A stretch of 64,000 nucleotides of DNA from an uncultured Latescibacterota bacterium (GCA_958295495.1 OY282352.1:2604001-2668000), one strand, 5' to 3'. Positions 8,895 through 21,740 are shown, numbered from the stretch's first letter. The notes: a model not told the origin generated them from the letters alone. Program-made: numbers and translations.

Positions 8895-9431
8895 ATGAAA
8901 CGCGCCCTATTGTCCGCCCTCGTCGTGGCCTGTTGCGCCACGAGTGCCTCAGCTCAGCCAAAAGTAGGTTATATCGATTCAGAGGTGCTCAAAGAGCGCC
9001 TGCCCGAATTCAGGGATGCACAGCGCACATTGGACCAGCTGCGCCAGGACTATGAGAACCAAGCCAAGGACCGCGAGGCTAGGCTGCTTAAGCTGCAAGA
9101 GGATTTTCGTCGGCAGGAGTTGCTGTTGAGCGAGGCGAAAAAGGCGGAACTACAGGCCGACTTCGAGGCCAAAGTGCAGCAACTCCAACAATTTACCCAA
9201 GAGAAATTCGGCCCCGAAGGCGAGTTGATGCGCAAGAATGTCGAGTTGTCCGAGCCGATCTTCAAAAAGATCAACGATGCCATTCAGGGCATGGCCGAGG
9301 AAGAGGGCTACGATTTTATTTTCGACGCCGCCGCGCCCTCTAGCGGTTTGGTCTTTGCCAAAGAGCAGTACGATCTGACCGAGCAGCTACTGGAACTGAT
9401 GGAGAAGGAAAAGGAAGAGGAGGCGGAGTGA
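8895..9431 (+). CDS. skp: Skp/OmpH-family periplasmic chaperone
   Basis: A 178-residue protein with a cleavable signal peptide (to about residue 20, SASAQ), then the Skp start 'VGYIDSEVL', a long coiled-coil of charged heptads (about 45-120) and a compact C-terminal strand region ending in an acidic tail. Skp trimers hold unfolded outer-membrane proteins in the periplasm and deliver them to BamA, encoded about 0.9 kb upstream. GAGGAG precedes the ATG at 8 bases. The last bases overlap the fabZ start (GTGA), which indicates translational coupling. Family assignment is secure; the level of chaperone specialisation is unknown. Confidence 0.88.
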   Translation: MKRALLSALVVACCATSASAQPKVGYIDSEVLKERLPEFRDAQRTLDQLRQDYENQAKDREARLLKLQEDFRRQELLLSEAKKAELQADFEAKVQQLQQFTQEKFGPEGELMRKNVELSEPIFKKINDAIQGMAEEEGYDFIFDAAAPSSGLVFAKEQYDLTEQLLELMEKEKEEEAE

Positions 9432-9865
9432 ATTTAACAGAGATTCTCGAGCTATTGCCGCACCGCTATCCGCTGCTGCTCATCGACCGCATCCTCGAAT
9501 TGGTGCCTGGGGAACGCGTCGTGGCCTTGAAGAACGTGACGGCCAACGAATCGTTTTTTCAAGGGCATTTTCCCGGCTATCCGGTCATGCCCGGGGTGCT
9601 AATCGTCGAGGCACTGGCGCAAGCGGGTTGCGCGATGATGCTGCGCGGCGTGGAAAATCCCGAATCCAAGGTGCCCTTTTTCGCCGGAATTGATCGCTGC
9701 AAATTTCGCCGCCCGGTCGTGCCGGGGGACCAGTTGCGACTGGAGCTAAAGGTGCTCAGGCAGCGGGGCGGGTCCTGTAAGTTGCAGGGGCGAGCACTAG
9801 TGGGGGAGGAAGTGGCGGCAGAGGCGGAGATTATGGCGGTATTGGGGGAGCGGGAAGGCCGTTGA
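9428..9865 (+). CDS. fabZ: FabZ, 3-hydroxyacyl-ACP dehydratase
   Basis: A 145-residue hot-dog-fold dehydratase of type II fatty-acid synthesis that converts (3R)-hydroxyacyl-ACP to trans-2-enoyl-ACP in the cytosol. Family signatures are 'LPHRYPLLLIDRI' (residues 10-22), the catalytic histidine at 47 in GHFPG and the catalytic glutamate at 61 in VEALAQAG. The start is GTG 9428, overlapping the skp stop by four bases. In many diderms fabZ lies between lpxD and lpxA; here it is between skp and pyrB with no lipid A gene in sight. Length and motifs are normal. Confidence 0.93.
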   Translation: MNLTEILELLPHRYPLLLIDRILELVPGERVVALKNVTANESFFQGHFPGYPVMPGVLIVEALAQAGCAMMLRGVENPESKVPFFAGIDRCKFRRPVVPGDQLRLELKVLRQRGGSCKLQGRALVGEEVAAEAEIMAVLGEREGR

Positions 9866-9875
9866 GGGGCATCTG

Positions 9876-10799
9876 ATGGATCGCCTTTATCACGTCCTCG
9901 AAGCGCAGCAATTCGACATAGACTTGATAGACGCCATTTTCTTCACGGCCCAAGAGATGGAGCAAGTAGTGCAGCACTACGGATCCAATATCCTCAATCG
10001 CCGGGTCATGGCGACGCTGTTCTACGAGCCAAGTACGCGTACGCGGCTGTCCTTTGAATCGGCGATGACGCGGTTGGGCGGGGGAGTCATTACGACGGAG
10101 AGCGCACAGGAATTTTCTTCGGCGGCCAAGGGGGAGACCCTCGAGGATACCATTCGCGTCGTGGCCGGGTACTCGGACGTGATCGTGTTGCGCCACTACG
10201 AAAGCGGAGCTAGCAACCGAGCTGCTGCTGTCGCCGGCATCCCGGTGATCAACGCCGGCGACGGGGCCGGGCAGCACCCGACCCAGGCCCTGTTGGACCT
10301 CTTTACCATCCAGCGCGAGATCGGACGCCTCCAAAAAATTACAGTTGCTTTGGTGGGAGATCTAGCCAATGGACGGACGGTGCGTTCGCTGTGCTATCTG
10401 CTGGCCAAATACGAGGGCGTTAAGATGTACTTCGTTGCGCCTGAGATGGTGAGGATGAAGGACGACATAAAGGAGTATTTGCAGCGGCATCAGGTTCCTT
10501 TCGAGGAAGTAGAAGACCTGCATGAGGTGGCGAGGCAGGCCGATGTCGTCTATCAGACGCGCATCCAAAAGGAGCGCTTTGGCGAGCGCACTGGAGAATA
10601 CGAGCAGGCGCGGGGCAGGTACATTGTCGATCGGTCGGTGATGGACTGTATGCAGGAGTACGCTGTTGTCATGCACCCGCTGCCGCGCGTTGACGAGATT
10701 GACCCAGAAGTGGATGCGGATCCGCGGGCGGCCTATTTTCGCCAAGCCCACAATGGGCTTTACGTGCGCATGGCCCTTTTGCGGATGATCCTCGCTTGA
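9876..10799 (+). CDS. pyrB: Aspartate carbamoyltransferase catalytic subunit
   Basis: A 307-residue enzyme that makes N-carbamoyl-L-aspartate, the first committed step of pyrimidine synthesis. Carbamoyl-phosphate-binding residues are visible in 'FYEPSTRTRLSF' (49-60) and in HPTQALLD from about residue 134; 'MHPLPRVDEI' near residue 260 is the C-terminal signature. The STRTR form and the aspartate-loop sequence favour aspartate over ornithine carbamoyltransferase. No pyrI-type regulatory subunit or other pyr gene adjoins it, so the enzyme is probably unregulated by a partner or the genes are dispersed. It starts 10 bases after fabZ and is likely part of the same transcript. Confidence 0.92.
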   Translation: MDRLYHVLEAQQFDIDLIDAIFFTAQEMEQVVQHYGSNILNRRVMATLFYEPSTRTRLSFESAMTRLGGGVITTESAQEFSSAAKGETLEDTIRVVAGYSDVIVLRHYESGASNRAAAVAGIPVINAGDGAGQHPTQALLDLFTIQREIGRLQKITVALVGDLANGRTVRSLCYLLAKYEGVKMYFVAPEMVRMKDDIKEYLQRHQVPFEEVEDLHEVARQADVVYQTRIQKERFGERTGEYEQARGRYIVDRSVMDCMQEYAVVMHPLPRVDEIDPEVDADPRAAYFRQAHNGLYVRMALLRMILA

Positions 10800-10861
10800 C
10801 CTGACTGGTGCCGCCAGATATATTGCCGCCAACCGCTTCTTATTCTTAGGAGGATACACAG

Positions 10862-10978
10862 ATGGGTTCGAGTAAAGGCAGAATGAGGGATAAGGAATTG
10901 AGGAGTCGGCGACAGCGGCGCAAAAAGCGTTTGAAGCAACGCGCTCAGGAGGCCAAGCTGGCACCGAGGAAGAAGTAA
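10862..10978 (+). CDS. 38-residue highly basic small protein
   Basis: ATG 10862 is preceded by a perfect AGGAGG at 10848-10853 with an 8-base spacer, and the frame runs 38 codons to TAA at 10976. The product begins MGSSKGRMRDKELRSRRQ and is about half Arg and Lys with few hydrophobics, so it probably binds RNA or DNA or is a ribosome-associated peptide. It is followed by a strong terminator 35 bases later. I do not recognise the family with certainty. The strong ribosome site plus its own terminator argue for a real, well-expressed gene. Confidence 0.65.
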   Translation: MGSSKGRMRDKELRSRRQRRKKRLKQRAQEAKLAPRKK

Positions 10979-11013
10979 AAAGCTAAAGCTATAGGTCACT
11001 GGCCTTGCTTGGG

Positions 11014-11044
11014 AGAGCCGACAGATGGGCTGTCGGCTCTTTTT
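11014..11044 (+). terminator. Intrinsic terminator
   Basis: AGAGCCGACAG (11014-11024) pairs perfectly with CTGTCGGCTCT (11030-11040) around a 5-base loop and runs into five T residues (11040-11044). It ends the small basic gene, and with it probably the upstream unit. Confidence 0.92.
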
Positions 11045-11058
11045 GTATTGGAGGAGAA

Positions 11059-12021
11059 ATGGAAAGAACCCTGCGCGTCGCCATCGCCGGTGCTAGCGGC
11101 ATTGGTAAGCATCACGCCAAGTGGTTCCACCACGTCGGTACACAAGTTGTTGGCTTTTTAGGCCGCAGTCGGGAAACTGTCGCTGCTACAGAGCGAGTTC
11201 TACGCGATATTTTTCCCTTTTCGGGCCAAGGCTATTGGGACTTGGACCAGCTACTGACCGAAGAAGTGCCCGATGTGGTCGATATCTGTCTGCCGAACGA
11301 GGCCCATTTCGACAGTGTCAAATGCGCTCTTGGACGGGGTTGTCACGTACTCTGCGAAAAACCCTTAGTCTGGCATTCGGATGGGGCGAAGCAGACGCTG
11401 ATGCAGGCGCGAGCCTTGGTTGATTTGGCGAGACGAACCAATCTGCACCTAGGCGTTTGTACTCAATACGCTGCCGCGCTGCCTTACTACCGGCAGCTAT
11501 ACGAAAAGGCCCGTGGTTCGCTCGCTACCATAGAATCCTTTTACGCGGAGATGGAGACCTTGGCCCGGGGGCGTCGCCGCCGCGCCGAGGAGGTGTGGAT
11601 CGACATGGCTCCCCATCCTTTGAGCATGCTCTTGGCTTGGATGCCCGACGGGATCATTGAGCCTGCGTCACTACAAGTGGTGTCCGGGAGCGGGGAAGTG
11701 CGGGCCTGTTTCAGCTTTGCCGACTCGGCGGGAAGCTGTCGTTGCGAAATCATCGTCCGCGACCTGCACGCGGGCCAACCCCTGCGGCGGTTCGGCGTCA
11801 ATGGTTTTTTGGTCGATTGCACGGGGCGGTCTGCGCTCGACGGAACCTATTGCTCGGTGCTCAGCACCGGTGAATCAGAGTTGATCGGCGATGATTTTAT
11901 GTCGCTGCTTATCGCCCAATTTGCTGAGGCGGCGATACAGCCCAAACTAGCTCCGCTCGTATCCGGTGAAGTCGGGTTGCGCAACCTCGAACTTCAGCTA
12001 CAAGTTTTGCAGAACGCCTAA
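11059..12021 (+). CDS. Gfo/Idh/MocA-family NAD(P)-dependent oxidoreductase
   Basis: A 320-residue protein with an N-terminal Rossmann fold ('VAIAGASGIGKHHA', about 7-20), the family EKP motif in 'LCEKPLVW' (about residue 100), and a C-terminal alpha/beta domain. Family members oxidise or reduce sugars, inositols or related polyols with NAD(P). I chose ATG 11059 because GGAGGAG lies just upstream; longer in-frame starts would run through the preceding terminator. It stands before a RhaI-type isomerase, so a deoxysugar or polyol substrate is likely, but the exact substrate cannot be read from sequence. 97 bases separate the two genes. Confidence 0.82.
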   Translation: MERTLRVAIAGASGIGKHHAKWFHHVGTQVVGFLGRSRETVAATERVLRDIFPFSGQGYWDLDQLLTEEVPDVVDICLPNEAHFDSVKCALGRGCHVLCEKPLVWHSDGAKQTLMQARALVDLARRTNLHLGVCTQYAAALPYYRQLYEKARGSLATIESFYAEMETLARGRRRRAEEVWIDMAPHPLSMLLAWMPDGIIEPASLQVVSGSGEVRACFSFADSAGSCRCEIIVRDLHAGQPLRRFGVNGFLVDCTGRSALDGTYCSVLSTGESELIGDDFMSLLIAQFAEAAIQPKLAPLVSGEVGLRNLELQLQVLQNA

Positions 12022-12118
12022 GTGCGAGTGCGGTAGCAGATCGCGGCGGCTGAGCTTAATTACCGTCCCGACCCACCGGATTTGACCTACTAGGCCCGAT
12101 AATTAAAGGAGAGGCAGA

Positions 12119-13357
12119 ATGGGAATTCCAGAGCACAATATAGAGGCCCAATTCGCAGCTTTAGCCGAGATGCTCTCAGGCCAAGGGATCGAAGTCGAAG
12201 CAGTCAAAGCCAAACTCAAAGCCCAGGAGATCGAGACGCCCTCTTGGGGATACGGCAATTCTGGGACGCGCTTTGGCGTTTTCAAACAGCCCGGTGCCGC
12301 CCGCGACATCCACGAGCGGCTTTCCGACGCGGCCGAGGTGCATAAGATGACGGGTGTCTGTCCCGGCGTGGCTTTGCACATCCCTTGGGATAAAGTGGAT
12401 GACTACGACGCCCTGCGGCAAGAAGCGACGGAATTGGGTGTGTGCATTGGGGCAATCAATCCCAATATCTTCCAAGAGCCTGAATACAAATTGGGCAGTT
12501 TCGGCCATCGGGACCCGGCCGTGCGTCGCAAAGCGCTCGACCACATACACGAGTGCGCGGATATCATGCAGCAGACAGGGTCCACAGTACTGAGCCTTTG
12601 GTTTGCCGACGGTACGAACTACCCAGGCCAAGACGATATCATCGAGCGCAAGCGGCGATTTGAAGAATGTCTGAATGAGACTCACTCAGTGCTGCCCGAA
12701 GGGGCACGGATGCTCATTGAATACAAATTCTTCGAGCCGGCGTTTTACCATACTGATATTGCTGACTGGGGTATGGCACTAAATTTCGCCATTAAAGCCG
12801 GGCCGAAGGCCGAAGTGCTGGTCGATCTAGGACACCATCCCCTCTCCACCAATATTGAGCACCTTGTGGCCTTACTCCTTGATGAGGGTCGGATGGGTGG
12901 TTTTCACTTCAACAATCGCAAATACGCCGATGACGATGTGACGACCGGATCGGTCAACCTCTACGAGGTCTTTCTGATTTACCACGAGATCCTCAACGCT
13001 GAGCGGCGTGGTGCCGCAGCGGCTAATATCGCCTACATGATTGACCAAAGCCATATTATCAAGCCCAAAGTCGAGGCGATGATTCAATCAGTGCTTAATA
13101 TACAGACAGCCTATGCCCGTGCATTGCTGGTTGACCGCACGGCACTAGCTGAGGCTCAGGCGGAGGACGATGTAGTGGCATGCGAAGAAACCTTGCGCAA
13201 TGCCTATGACACTGATGTGCGGCCCTTGCTGGCGATTGTGCGCCAGGAACTGGGGGCCGAAGCCGATCCCCTAGGTGCCTATCGCCGCAGCGGCTACTTC
13301 GAGCGTATTGCCCTAGAAAGGCAGGGCGAATTGAAGGGTGCTGCTAGCTGGGGTTGA
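12119..13357 (+). CDS. RhaI-type sugar isomerase (probable L-rhamnose isomerase)
   Basis: A 412-residue TIM-barrel isomerase resembling the Gram-positive/Pseudomonas-type L-rhamnose isomerase (RhaI), not E. coli RhaA. Visible family features include the N-terminal '[15 protein letters not shown]', '[14 protein letters not shown]' (about residues 157-170), '[12 protein letters not shown]' with a metal-ligand glutamate, 'VDLGHHP' and '[11 protein letters not shown]'. The enzyme would interconvert L-rhamnose and L-rhamnulose using a divalent metal. GGAGAGG precedes ATG 12119. Substrate range in this family is broad, so another aldose is possible. No rhamnulokinase or aldolase is next to it; the rrn operon follows. 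Confidence 0.75.
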   Translation: MGIPEHNIEAQFAALAEMLSGQGIEVEAVKAKLKAQEIETPSWGYGNSGTRFGVFKQPGAARDIHERLSDAAEVHKMTGVCPGVALHIPWDKVDDYDALRQEATELGVCIGAINPNIFQEPEYKLGSFGHRDPAVRRKALDHIHECADIMQQTGSTVLSLWFADGTNYPGQDDIIERKRRFEECLNETHSVLPEGARMLIEYKFFEPAFYHTDIADWGMALNFAIKAGPKAEVLVDLGHHPLSTNIEHLVALLLDEGRMGGFHFNNRKYADDDVTTGSVNLYEVFLIYHEILNAERRGAAAANIAYMIDQSHIIKPKVEAMIQSVLNIQTAYARALLVDRTALAEAQAEDDVVACEETLRNAYDTDVRPLLAIVRQELGAEADPLGAYRRSGYFERIALERQGELKGAASWG

Positions 13358-13411
13358 TAGGGGAGCGTTGTGTCGGTTCTGTCTTCAGTGCCGATATTTT
13401 GTTTTCTCCTC

Positions 13412-13440
13412 TTGACAGAGGGGAAATTGGATACTATTCT
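13412..13440 (+). promoter_or_regulatory. Putative rrn promoter P1
   Basis: TTGACA at 13412-13417, a 17-base spacer, and TATTCT at 13435-13440 (4 of 6). An exact TATAAT also sits at 13440-13445, but the spacing to this -35 would be 22. The site is about 120 bases before the 16S 5' end, a normal distance for an rrn promoter. Confidence 0.5.
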
Positions 13441-13447
13441 ATAATAC

Positions 13448-13477
13448 TTGACTTGCGCTCGATACCTGAGCGATATT
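13448..13477 (+). promoter_or_regulatory. Putative rrn promoter P2
   Basis: TTGACT at 13448-13453, an 18-base spacer and GATATT at 13472-13477. It lies just downstream of P1, so the pair would form the tandem arrangement common before rRNA operons. The -10 is weak and it abuts the boxA-like element. Confidence 0.35.
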
Positions 13478-13488
13478 GATCTTTGAAA
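13477..13488 (+). promoter_or_regulatory. boxA-like antitermination element in the 16S leader
   Basis: TGATCTTTGAAA matches the boxA consensus TGCTCTTTAACA at 9 of 12 positions. A closer copy occurs before 23S. In rrn leaders boxA loads NusB/NusE and protects transcription from Rho. Confidence 0.55.
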
Positions 13489-13508
13489 ATCGAATAACGT
13501 ACATGAGG
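13485..13508 (+). repeat. 5' strand of the pre-16S processing stem
   Basis: These 24 bases pair without a gap to 15185-15208 (one G-U pair). The duplex would loop out the whole 16S and is the expected RNase III substrate. Confidence 0.85.
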
Positions 13509-13556
13509 GTCCAGCGTCGAAGAGCTTGGATTTGCAAAAAGTAGTACATCAAATTT

Positions 13557-15121
<1,565 letters not shown>

Positions 15122-15184
15122 GATTAGTGGGAGTTTAGACTCCTAACATTATCCGCCTAGGTCAATGTTTTACTTTTCGACATG

Positions 15185-15208
15185 CCTCATGTGCGTTATT
15201 CGATTTTC
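15185..15208 (+). repeat. 3' strand of the pre-16S processing stem
   Basis: Complementary to 13485-13508. It ends exactly one base before the tRNA-Ile 5' end, so cleavage here would also help release the tRNA. Confidence 0.85.
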
Positions 15209-15285
<77 letters not shown>

Positions 15286-15296
15286 TTCAGGCTTTT

Positions 15297-15308
15297 TGCT
15301 CTTTGACA
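15297..15308 (+). promoter_or_regulatory. boxA antitermination element before 23S
   Basis: TGCTCTTTGACA matches the boxA consensus TGCTCTTTAACA at 11 of 12 positions. It overlaps the 5' strand of the 23S processing stem. Confidence 0.75.
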
Positions 15309-15328
15309 ATCGAATACAGGTTCACATC
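15299..15328 (+). repeat. 5' strand of the pre-23S processing stem
   Basis: Pairs continuously with 18493-18522 over 30 base pairs, several of them G-U. Together they would bring the 23S ends together for RNase III cleavage. Confidence 0.82.
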
Positions 15329-15428
15329 AGTTAATAATCTAAGGTTTACCGAGTGGAAGTGTGTTATGTGCTTACTACTCGAGACACCGTGATGCATTAC
15401 CTCTAGTAGTGTTGTGGCAGTGATTTTT

Positions 15429-18452
<3,024 letters not shown>

Positions 18453-18492
18453 ATTTATTGTCGCAGCAATACTGGAGTTTTGCATCGCTTTT

Positions 18493-18522
18493 GGTGTGGG
18501 CCTGTATTCGGTTGTTGAAGAG
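18493..18522 (+). repeat. 3' strand of the pre-23S processing stem
   Basis: Complementary to 15299-15328. It lies in the 23S-5S spacer, 40 bases after the 23S end and about 11 bases before 5S. Confidence 0.82.
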
Positions 18523-18533
18523 AATTTGAGTTT

Positions 18534-18650
18534 TCCGGTGGTCATAGCGGAGGGGAAACACCTCTTCCCATTCCGAACAGAGCCGTTAAGCCCTCTTGCG
18601 CCGATGGTACTGCTGGGGTCGCCTAGTGGGAGAGTAGGACGCCGCCGGAT
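18534..18650 (+). rRNA. rrf: 5S ribosomal RNA
   Basis: About 117 bases. The ends TCCGGTGG and CCGCCGGA form helix I; the core 'CCCATTCCGAACAGAG' and 'TGGGAGAGTAGGACGCCG' are typical 5S. It closes the rrn operon. Confidence 0.93.
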
Positions 18651-18657
18651 TTTTTTG

Positions 18658-18687
18658 AAGCCCATCCCTTTAGGGGTGGGCTTTTTT
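18658..18687 (+). terminator. rrn operon intrinsic terminator
   Basis: AAGCCCATCCC (18658-18668) pairs with GGGGTGGGCTT (18673-18683) around a TTTA loop, with one G-U pair, and is followed by a run of T residues. Confidence 0.93.
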
Positions 18688-18705
18688 GTGTCTTATGGAA
18701 ATGCC

Positions 18706-18711
18706 TTGACA
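18706..18711 (+). promoter_or_regulatory. Consensus -35 (TTGACA) before the EF-G paralogue
   Basis: An exact TTGACA just downstream of the rrn terminator and 55 bases before the gene's start. The -10 is unclear (TTAATT at 18729-18734 with a 17-base spacer), so this is a weak promoter call supported mainly by position. Confidence 0.35.
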
Positions 18712-18765
18712 ACGCCAATGTAGGCCAATTAATTAAGCACTTCTCTTAATTCAGGAGGGGTCAAA

Positions 18766-20835
18766 TTGAGCGAACAAACGAGGAATTTTTCTCTGTGTGG
18801 CCATAGCAGCGCGGGTAAAACAGCACTATCGGAGGCCATGTTATTCAACATGGGCGTCGTAAACCGCTTGGGACGCATTGATGACGGGACGACGACATCG
18901 GATTACGATTCGGCCGAGATTGAGCGCCAGATTTCGCTCAAGGTCTCTTTGCTAAATGGCCAGTGGCAGGATCACCACCTCAACATAATTGATACGCCGG
19001 GCTATGCAGATTTTATCTCCGAGGCCAAGGCGGCACTGCGCGTGTCCGACGCGGCAGTCGCTGTCGTCGATTCGGTTGCCGGAGTAGAGATTGGCACTGA
19101 GCGGACTTGGAATTTCGCTGCCGATTACAATTTGCCCCGAGTACTATTCATCAACAAGATGGATCGCGCCGATGCCGACGCCGACCAGAGCCTAGAGATG
19201 GTTCAAGAGCGTTTCGGGCGCCAAGTCGTGCCTTTACAGATGACGGTAAACCCAGGTGAGGGATTCAACCATATTGTCGATTTGGTTACCATGAGAGCCT
19301 ATGCGTACCAAGATGGTAAGGCCACTGAGGGAGACATCCCTGACGAGGTCCAGAGCCGCGCCGAAGAGTTACGCGAGCAACTGGTAGAATCCATCGCCGA
19401 GACCGACGAAGACCTGATGGAGAAGTATTTCAGCGAGGGCGAATTGACCACAGAGGATATGGTTGCTGGTCTGCGCCAGGCTGTGTTGCAGCTCGAAATT
19501 TTTCCGGTCTTTTTCGGAGATGCCTACAACAATATCGGCATCGACCGGCTGCTGGACGCCTTGGTGCAATACGGGCCGTCGCCGGTCGAAGCGGCAGGAC
19601 TCAGATTCCAGGATGGCGAGGAACAGGAAGTTGAGCTTGAAGGGACCGCTACGGTGCCCTTGGCTGCTCTGGTGTTCAAGATCTTGGCCGAGCAGCACGT
19701 AGGTGAGCTTTCTCTCTTGCGCCTCTTCTCTGGAGCGATTAAGCCCGGCGACGAAGTGGCCAACTCAAGCAATCGTACTACCGAGCGCATTGGTCAGCTC
19801 TATCACCTCAACGGCAACAAACGGACCGAGGTCGAAAGTGCCGAGGCTGGCGATATCGTCGCCTTAGTCAAACTCAAGGACACCCATACGACCGATACGC
19901 TTTGCGCCAAGGGCCGATTGCTACAACTTCCGGGCATTGAATTCCCCGAGCCGCTAATTCGCGTGGCGATTCACGCTAAAGAGCAGGGTGGCGAGGACCG
20001 CGTCGCTACCGGGCTTTCCCAATTGCACGAGGAAGATCCGAGCTTCATCTTGAAATACGATGGCGAAGTCCGCCAAACAATCTTGCTCACCCAAGGTGAG
20101 TTGCATCTGGAAACTATCGTTAGCCGCCTTAAAGAGCGCTTTAGCGTGGAAATCGACATGGAGGTGCCGCGGATTCCTTATCGAGAAACGATCCGCGGCA
20201 ACGCCGATGCGCAATACCGGCACAAAAAGCAATCGGGCGGACGGGGGCAGTTTGGCGAAGTGTTTCTGCGCATTGCTCCCAAGGGGCGCGGTGAAGGTTT
20301 TGAGTTTCTCAACGAGGTCGTCGGCGGCAATATCCCGAGCAACTTCATCCCTGCGGTGGAAAAGGGCATCGTCGAGGCACTGAGTCAGGGGCCAGTGGCC
20401 GGTTACCAAGTCATTGATGTGGCTGTTACTGTGTACGACGGTAAGCACCACCAGGTAGACTCGGACGAAGTTTCTTTTAAGTTGGCCAGCTCTCATGCCT
20501 TCAGGGACGCCTTCCTCAAAGCCAAACCGATCCTGCTAGAACCTATTTACCATCTGGAGATTACGGTGCCCGAGGAGTTTATGGGCGACGTAATGGGCGA
20601 TCTCTCTTCGCGACGGGGTCGGATTAGCGGTATGGACACATCAGGCCATTTCCAGATCATCCACGCCGAGGCCCCCTTAGCCGAAATAGATCGTTACGCC
20701 ACATTGCTACGCTCAATGACGCAGGGCAAGGGATTCCACGCGCAGAAGTTCGACCGCTACGAGGATGTACCCGGGGATATCATGGCTAAAATCATTGAGG
20801 ATTCGCAGAAAGCCAAGGGCAAAGAAGCGGCTTAA
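18766..20835 (+). CDS. Elongation factor G-like translational GTPase (EF-G2 type)
   Basis: A 689-residue protein with the five-domain EF-G layout. The P-loop reads GHSSAGKTALSE (about 8-19) rather than GHIDAGKTT, and the switch II motif is DTPGYADF instead of the canonical DTPGHVDF, so the catalytic histidine is tyrosine. The guanine motif NKMDR is intact, and C-terminal domains IV and V are present. These changes are typical of the EF-G2/EF-G-like subfamily, so this is not the main translocase, which should be encoded elsewhere. Translation starts at TTG 18766 with AGGAGG at 18753-18758. Its job could be ribosome recycling or a stress function; this is an inference. Confidence 0.85.
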   Translation: MSEQTRNFSLCGHSSAGKTALSEAMLFNMGVVNRLGRIDDGTTTSDYDSAEIERQISLKVSLLNGQWQDHHLNIIDTPGYADFISEAKAALRVSDAAVAVVDSVAGVEIGTERTWNFAADYNLPRVLFINKMDRADADADQSLEMVQERFGRQVVPLQMTVNPGEGFNHIVDLVTMRAYAYQDGKATEGDIPDEVQSRAEELREQLVESIAETDEDLMEKYFSEGELTTEDMVAGLRQAVLQLEIFPVFFGDAYNNIGIDRLLDALVQYGPSPVEAAGLRFQDGEEQEVELEGTATVPLAALVFKILAEQHVGELSLLRLFSGAIKPGDEVANSSNRTTERIGQLYHLNGNKRTEVESAEAGDIVALVKLKDTHTTDTLCAKGRLLQLPGIEFPEPLIRVAIHAKEQGGEDRVATGLSQLHEEDPSFILKYDGEVRQTILLTQGELHLETIVSRLKERFSVEIDMEVPRIPYRETIRGNADAQYRHKKQSGGRGQFGEVFLRIAPKGRGEGFEFLNEVVGGNIPSNFIPAVEKGIVEALSQGPVAGYQVIDVAVTVYDGKHHQVDSDEVSFKLASSHAFRDAFLKAKPILLEPIYHLEITVPEEFMGDVMGDLSSRRGRISGMDTSGHFQIIHAEAPLAEIDRYATLLRSMTQGKGFHAQKFDRYEDVPGDIMAKIIEDSQKAKGKEAA

Positions 20836-20858
20836 GCGGCTTGCTTTTACCCGTTTTG

Positions 20859-20898
20859 AAGGGCGGTCGGCCAAACGGTCGGCGGCCCTTTGCTTTTT
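20859..20898 (+). terminator. Intrinsic terminator after the EF-G paralogue
   Basis: Arms 20859-20872 and 20877-20890 form a 14-position stem with one mismatch and an AAAC loop. TGCTTTTT follows. It separates the EF-G paralogue from the yebC-ruv operon. Confidence 0.8.
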
Positions 20899-20981
20899 GG
20901 ATTGCGTGGGTTTTTTTATCTTAATATTGTCATGTTGTCATAGAAAGCAGCCGATTGGGAATTGGCAAGGAGATAAAGCCG

Positions 20982-21740
20982 ATGTCCGGCCACTCCAAAT
21001 GGAGTACGATCAAGCGCAAAAAAGGTGCTAACGACGCCAAGCGCGGCAAGGTCTTTACGAAGTTGATCCGCGAGCTTTCAGTGGCTGCCCGCAGCGGAGG
21101 CGATGAAGAGACCAATCCGAGTCTGCGCACGGCAGTCCAGAACGCCAGAGCGGCCAACATGCCCGCGGCAACAATTGAGCGCGCCATACGCCGCGGCACC
21201 GGCGACGAGCCGGGGGCGATATACGAGGAGGGACTCTTTGAAGGCTATGGACCCGGTGGGGTAGCCATCATAGTCGAAACCCTATCGGACAACCGCAACC
21301 GCACGGTTTCCGAAATCCGTCACGTATTCACTAAGTACAACGGCAACCTCGCAGAAAGTGGGGCGGTAGCTTGGATGTTTGAACACAAGGGCGTTATCGA
21401 AGTAGAAAAGGCCAATGTTTCCGAAGACGACCTCCTGCTGGCGGTCGTAGATGCGGGGGGCGAGGATATCCAAGACGGCGATCAAGTCCACGAAGTAATG
21501 ACCCCGGTCGCCGACTTGGAGCCGGTTAAAAAGGCCCTGGAGGACAACGGTATTGCCTTCGCCCAAGCGGCGTTAGCTTGGATGCCCAAAAGCGAAAACA
21601 CGCTCGAAGTACAAGGCGAAGAGGCCGAGAAAATCATCCGCCTCCTCGAGGCATTGGAGGATCTAGATGACGTGCAGAAGGTCTTTTCCAATTTCGATCT
21701 CCAAGAAGACGAGCTTGAGCAGCTTATGGCTCAGGTCTAG
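20982..21740 (+). CDS. yebC: YebC/PmpR-family protein
   Basis: A 252-residue protein beginning with the family signature 'MSGHSKWSTIKRKKGANDAK'. The three-domain family acts either as a transcriptional regulator or, as shown for several homologues, as a factor that relieves ribosome stalling on proline-rich stretches. 'GGDEETNPSLRTAVQNARA' and 'YEGYGPGG'-like sequence ('FEGYGPGGVAI') are conserved landmarks. I chose ATG 20982 (AAGGAG 9 bases upstream) because it gives the universal MSGHSKW start; an in-frame start at 20955 is rejected. The adjacency yebC-ruvC-ruvA-ruvB is widely conserved. Confidence 0.95.
   Translation: MSGHSKWSTIKRKKGANDAKRGKVFTKLIRELSVAARSGGDEETNPSLRTAVQNARAANMPAATIERAIRRGTGDEPGAIYEEGLFEGYGPGGVAIIVETLSDNRNRTVSEIRHVFTKYNGNLAESGAVAWMFEHKGVIEVEKANVSEDDLLLAVVDAGGEDIQDGDQVHEVMTPVADLEPVKKALEDNGIAFAQAALAWMPKSENTLEVQGEEAEKIIRLLEALEDLDDVQKVFSNFDLQEDELEQLMAQV

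Noticed and set aside
11005..11058. Longer start of the oxidoreductase
   Set aside because: It would run translation through the preceding terminator hairpin; ATG 11059 has a strong ribosome site.
13417..13445. TATAAT at 13440-13445 as the -10 of the TTGACA at 13412
   Set aside because: The spacer would be 22 bases, outside the useful range; a TATTCT with 17 is preferred.
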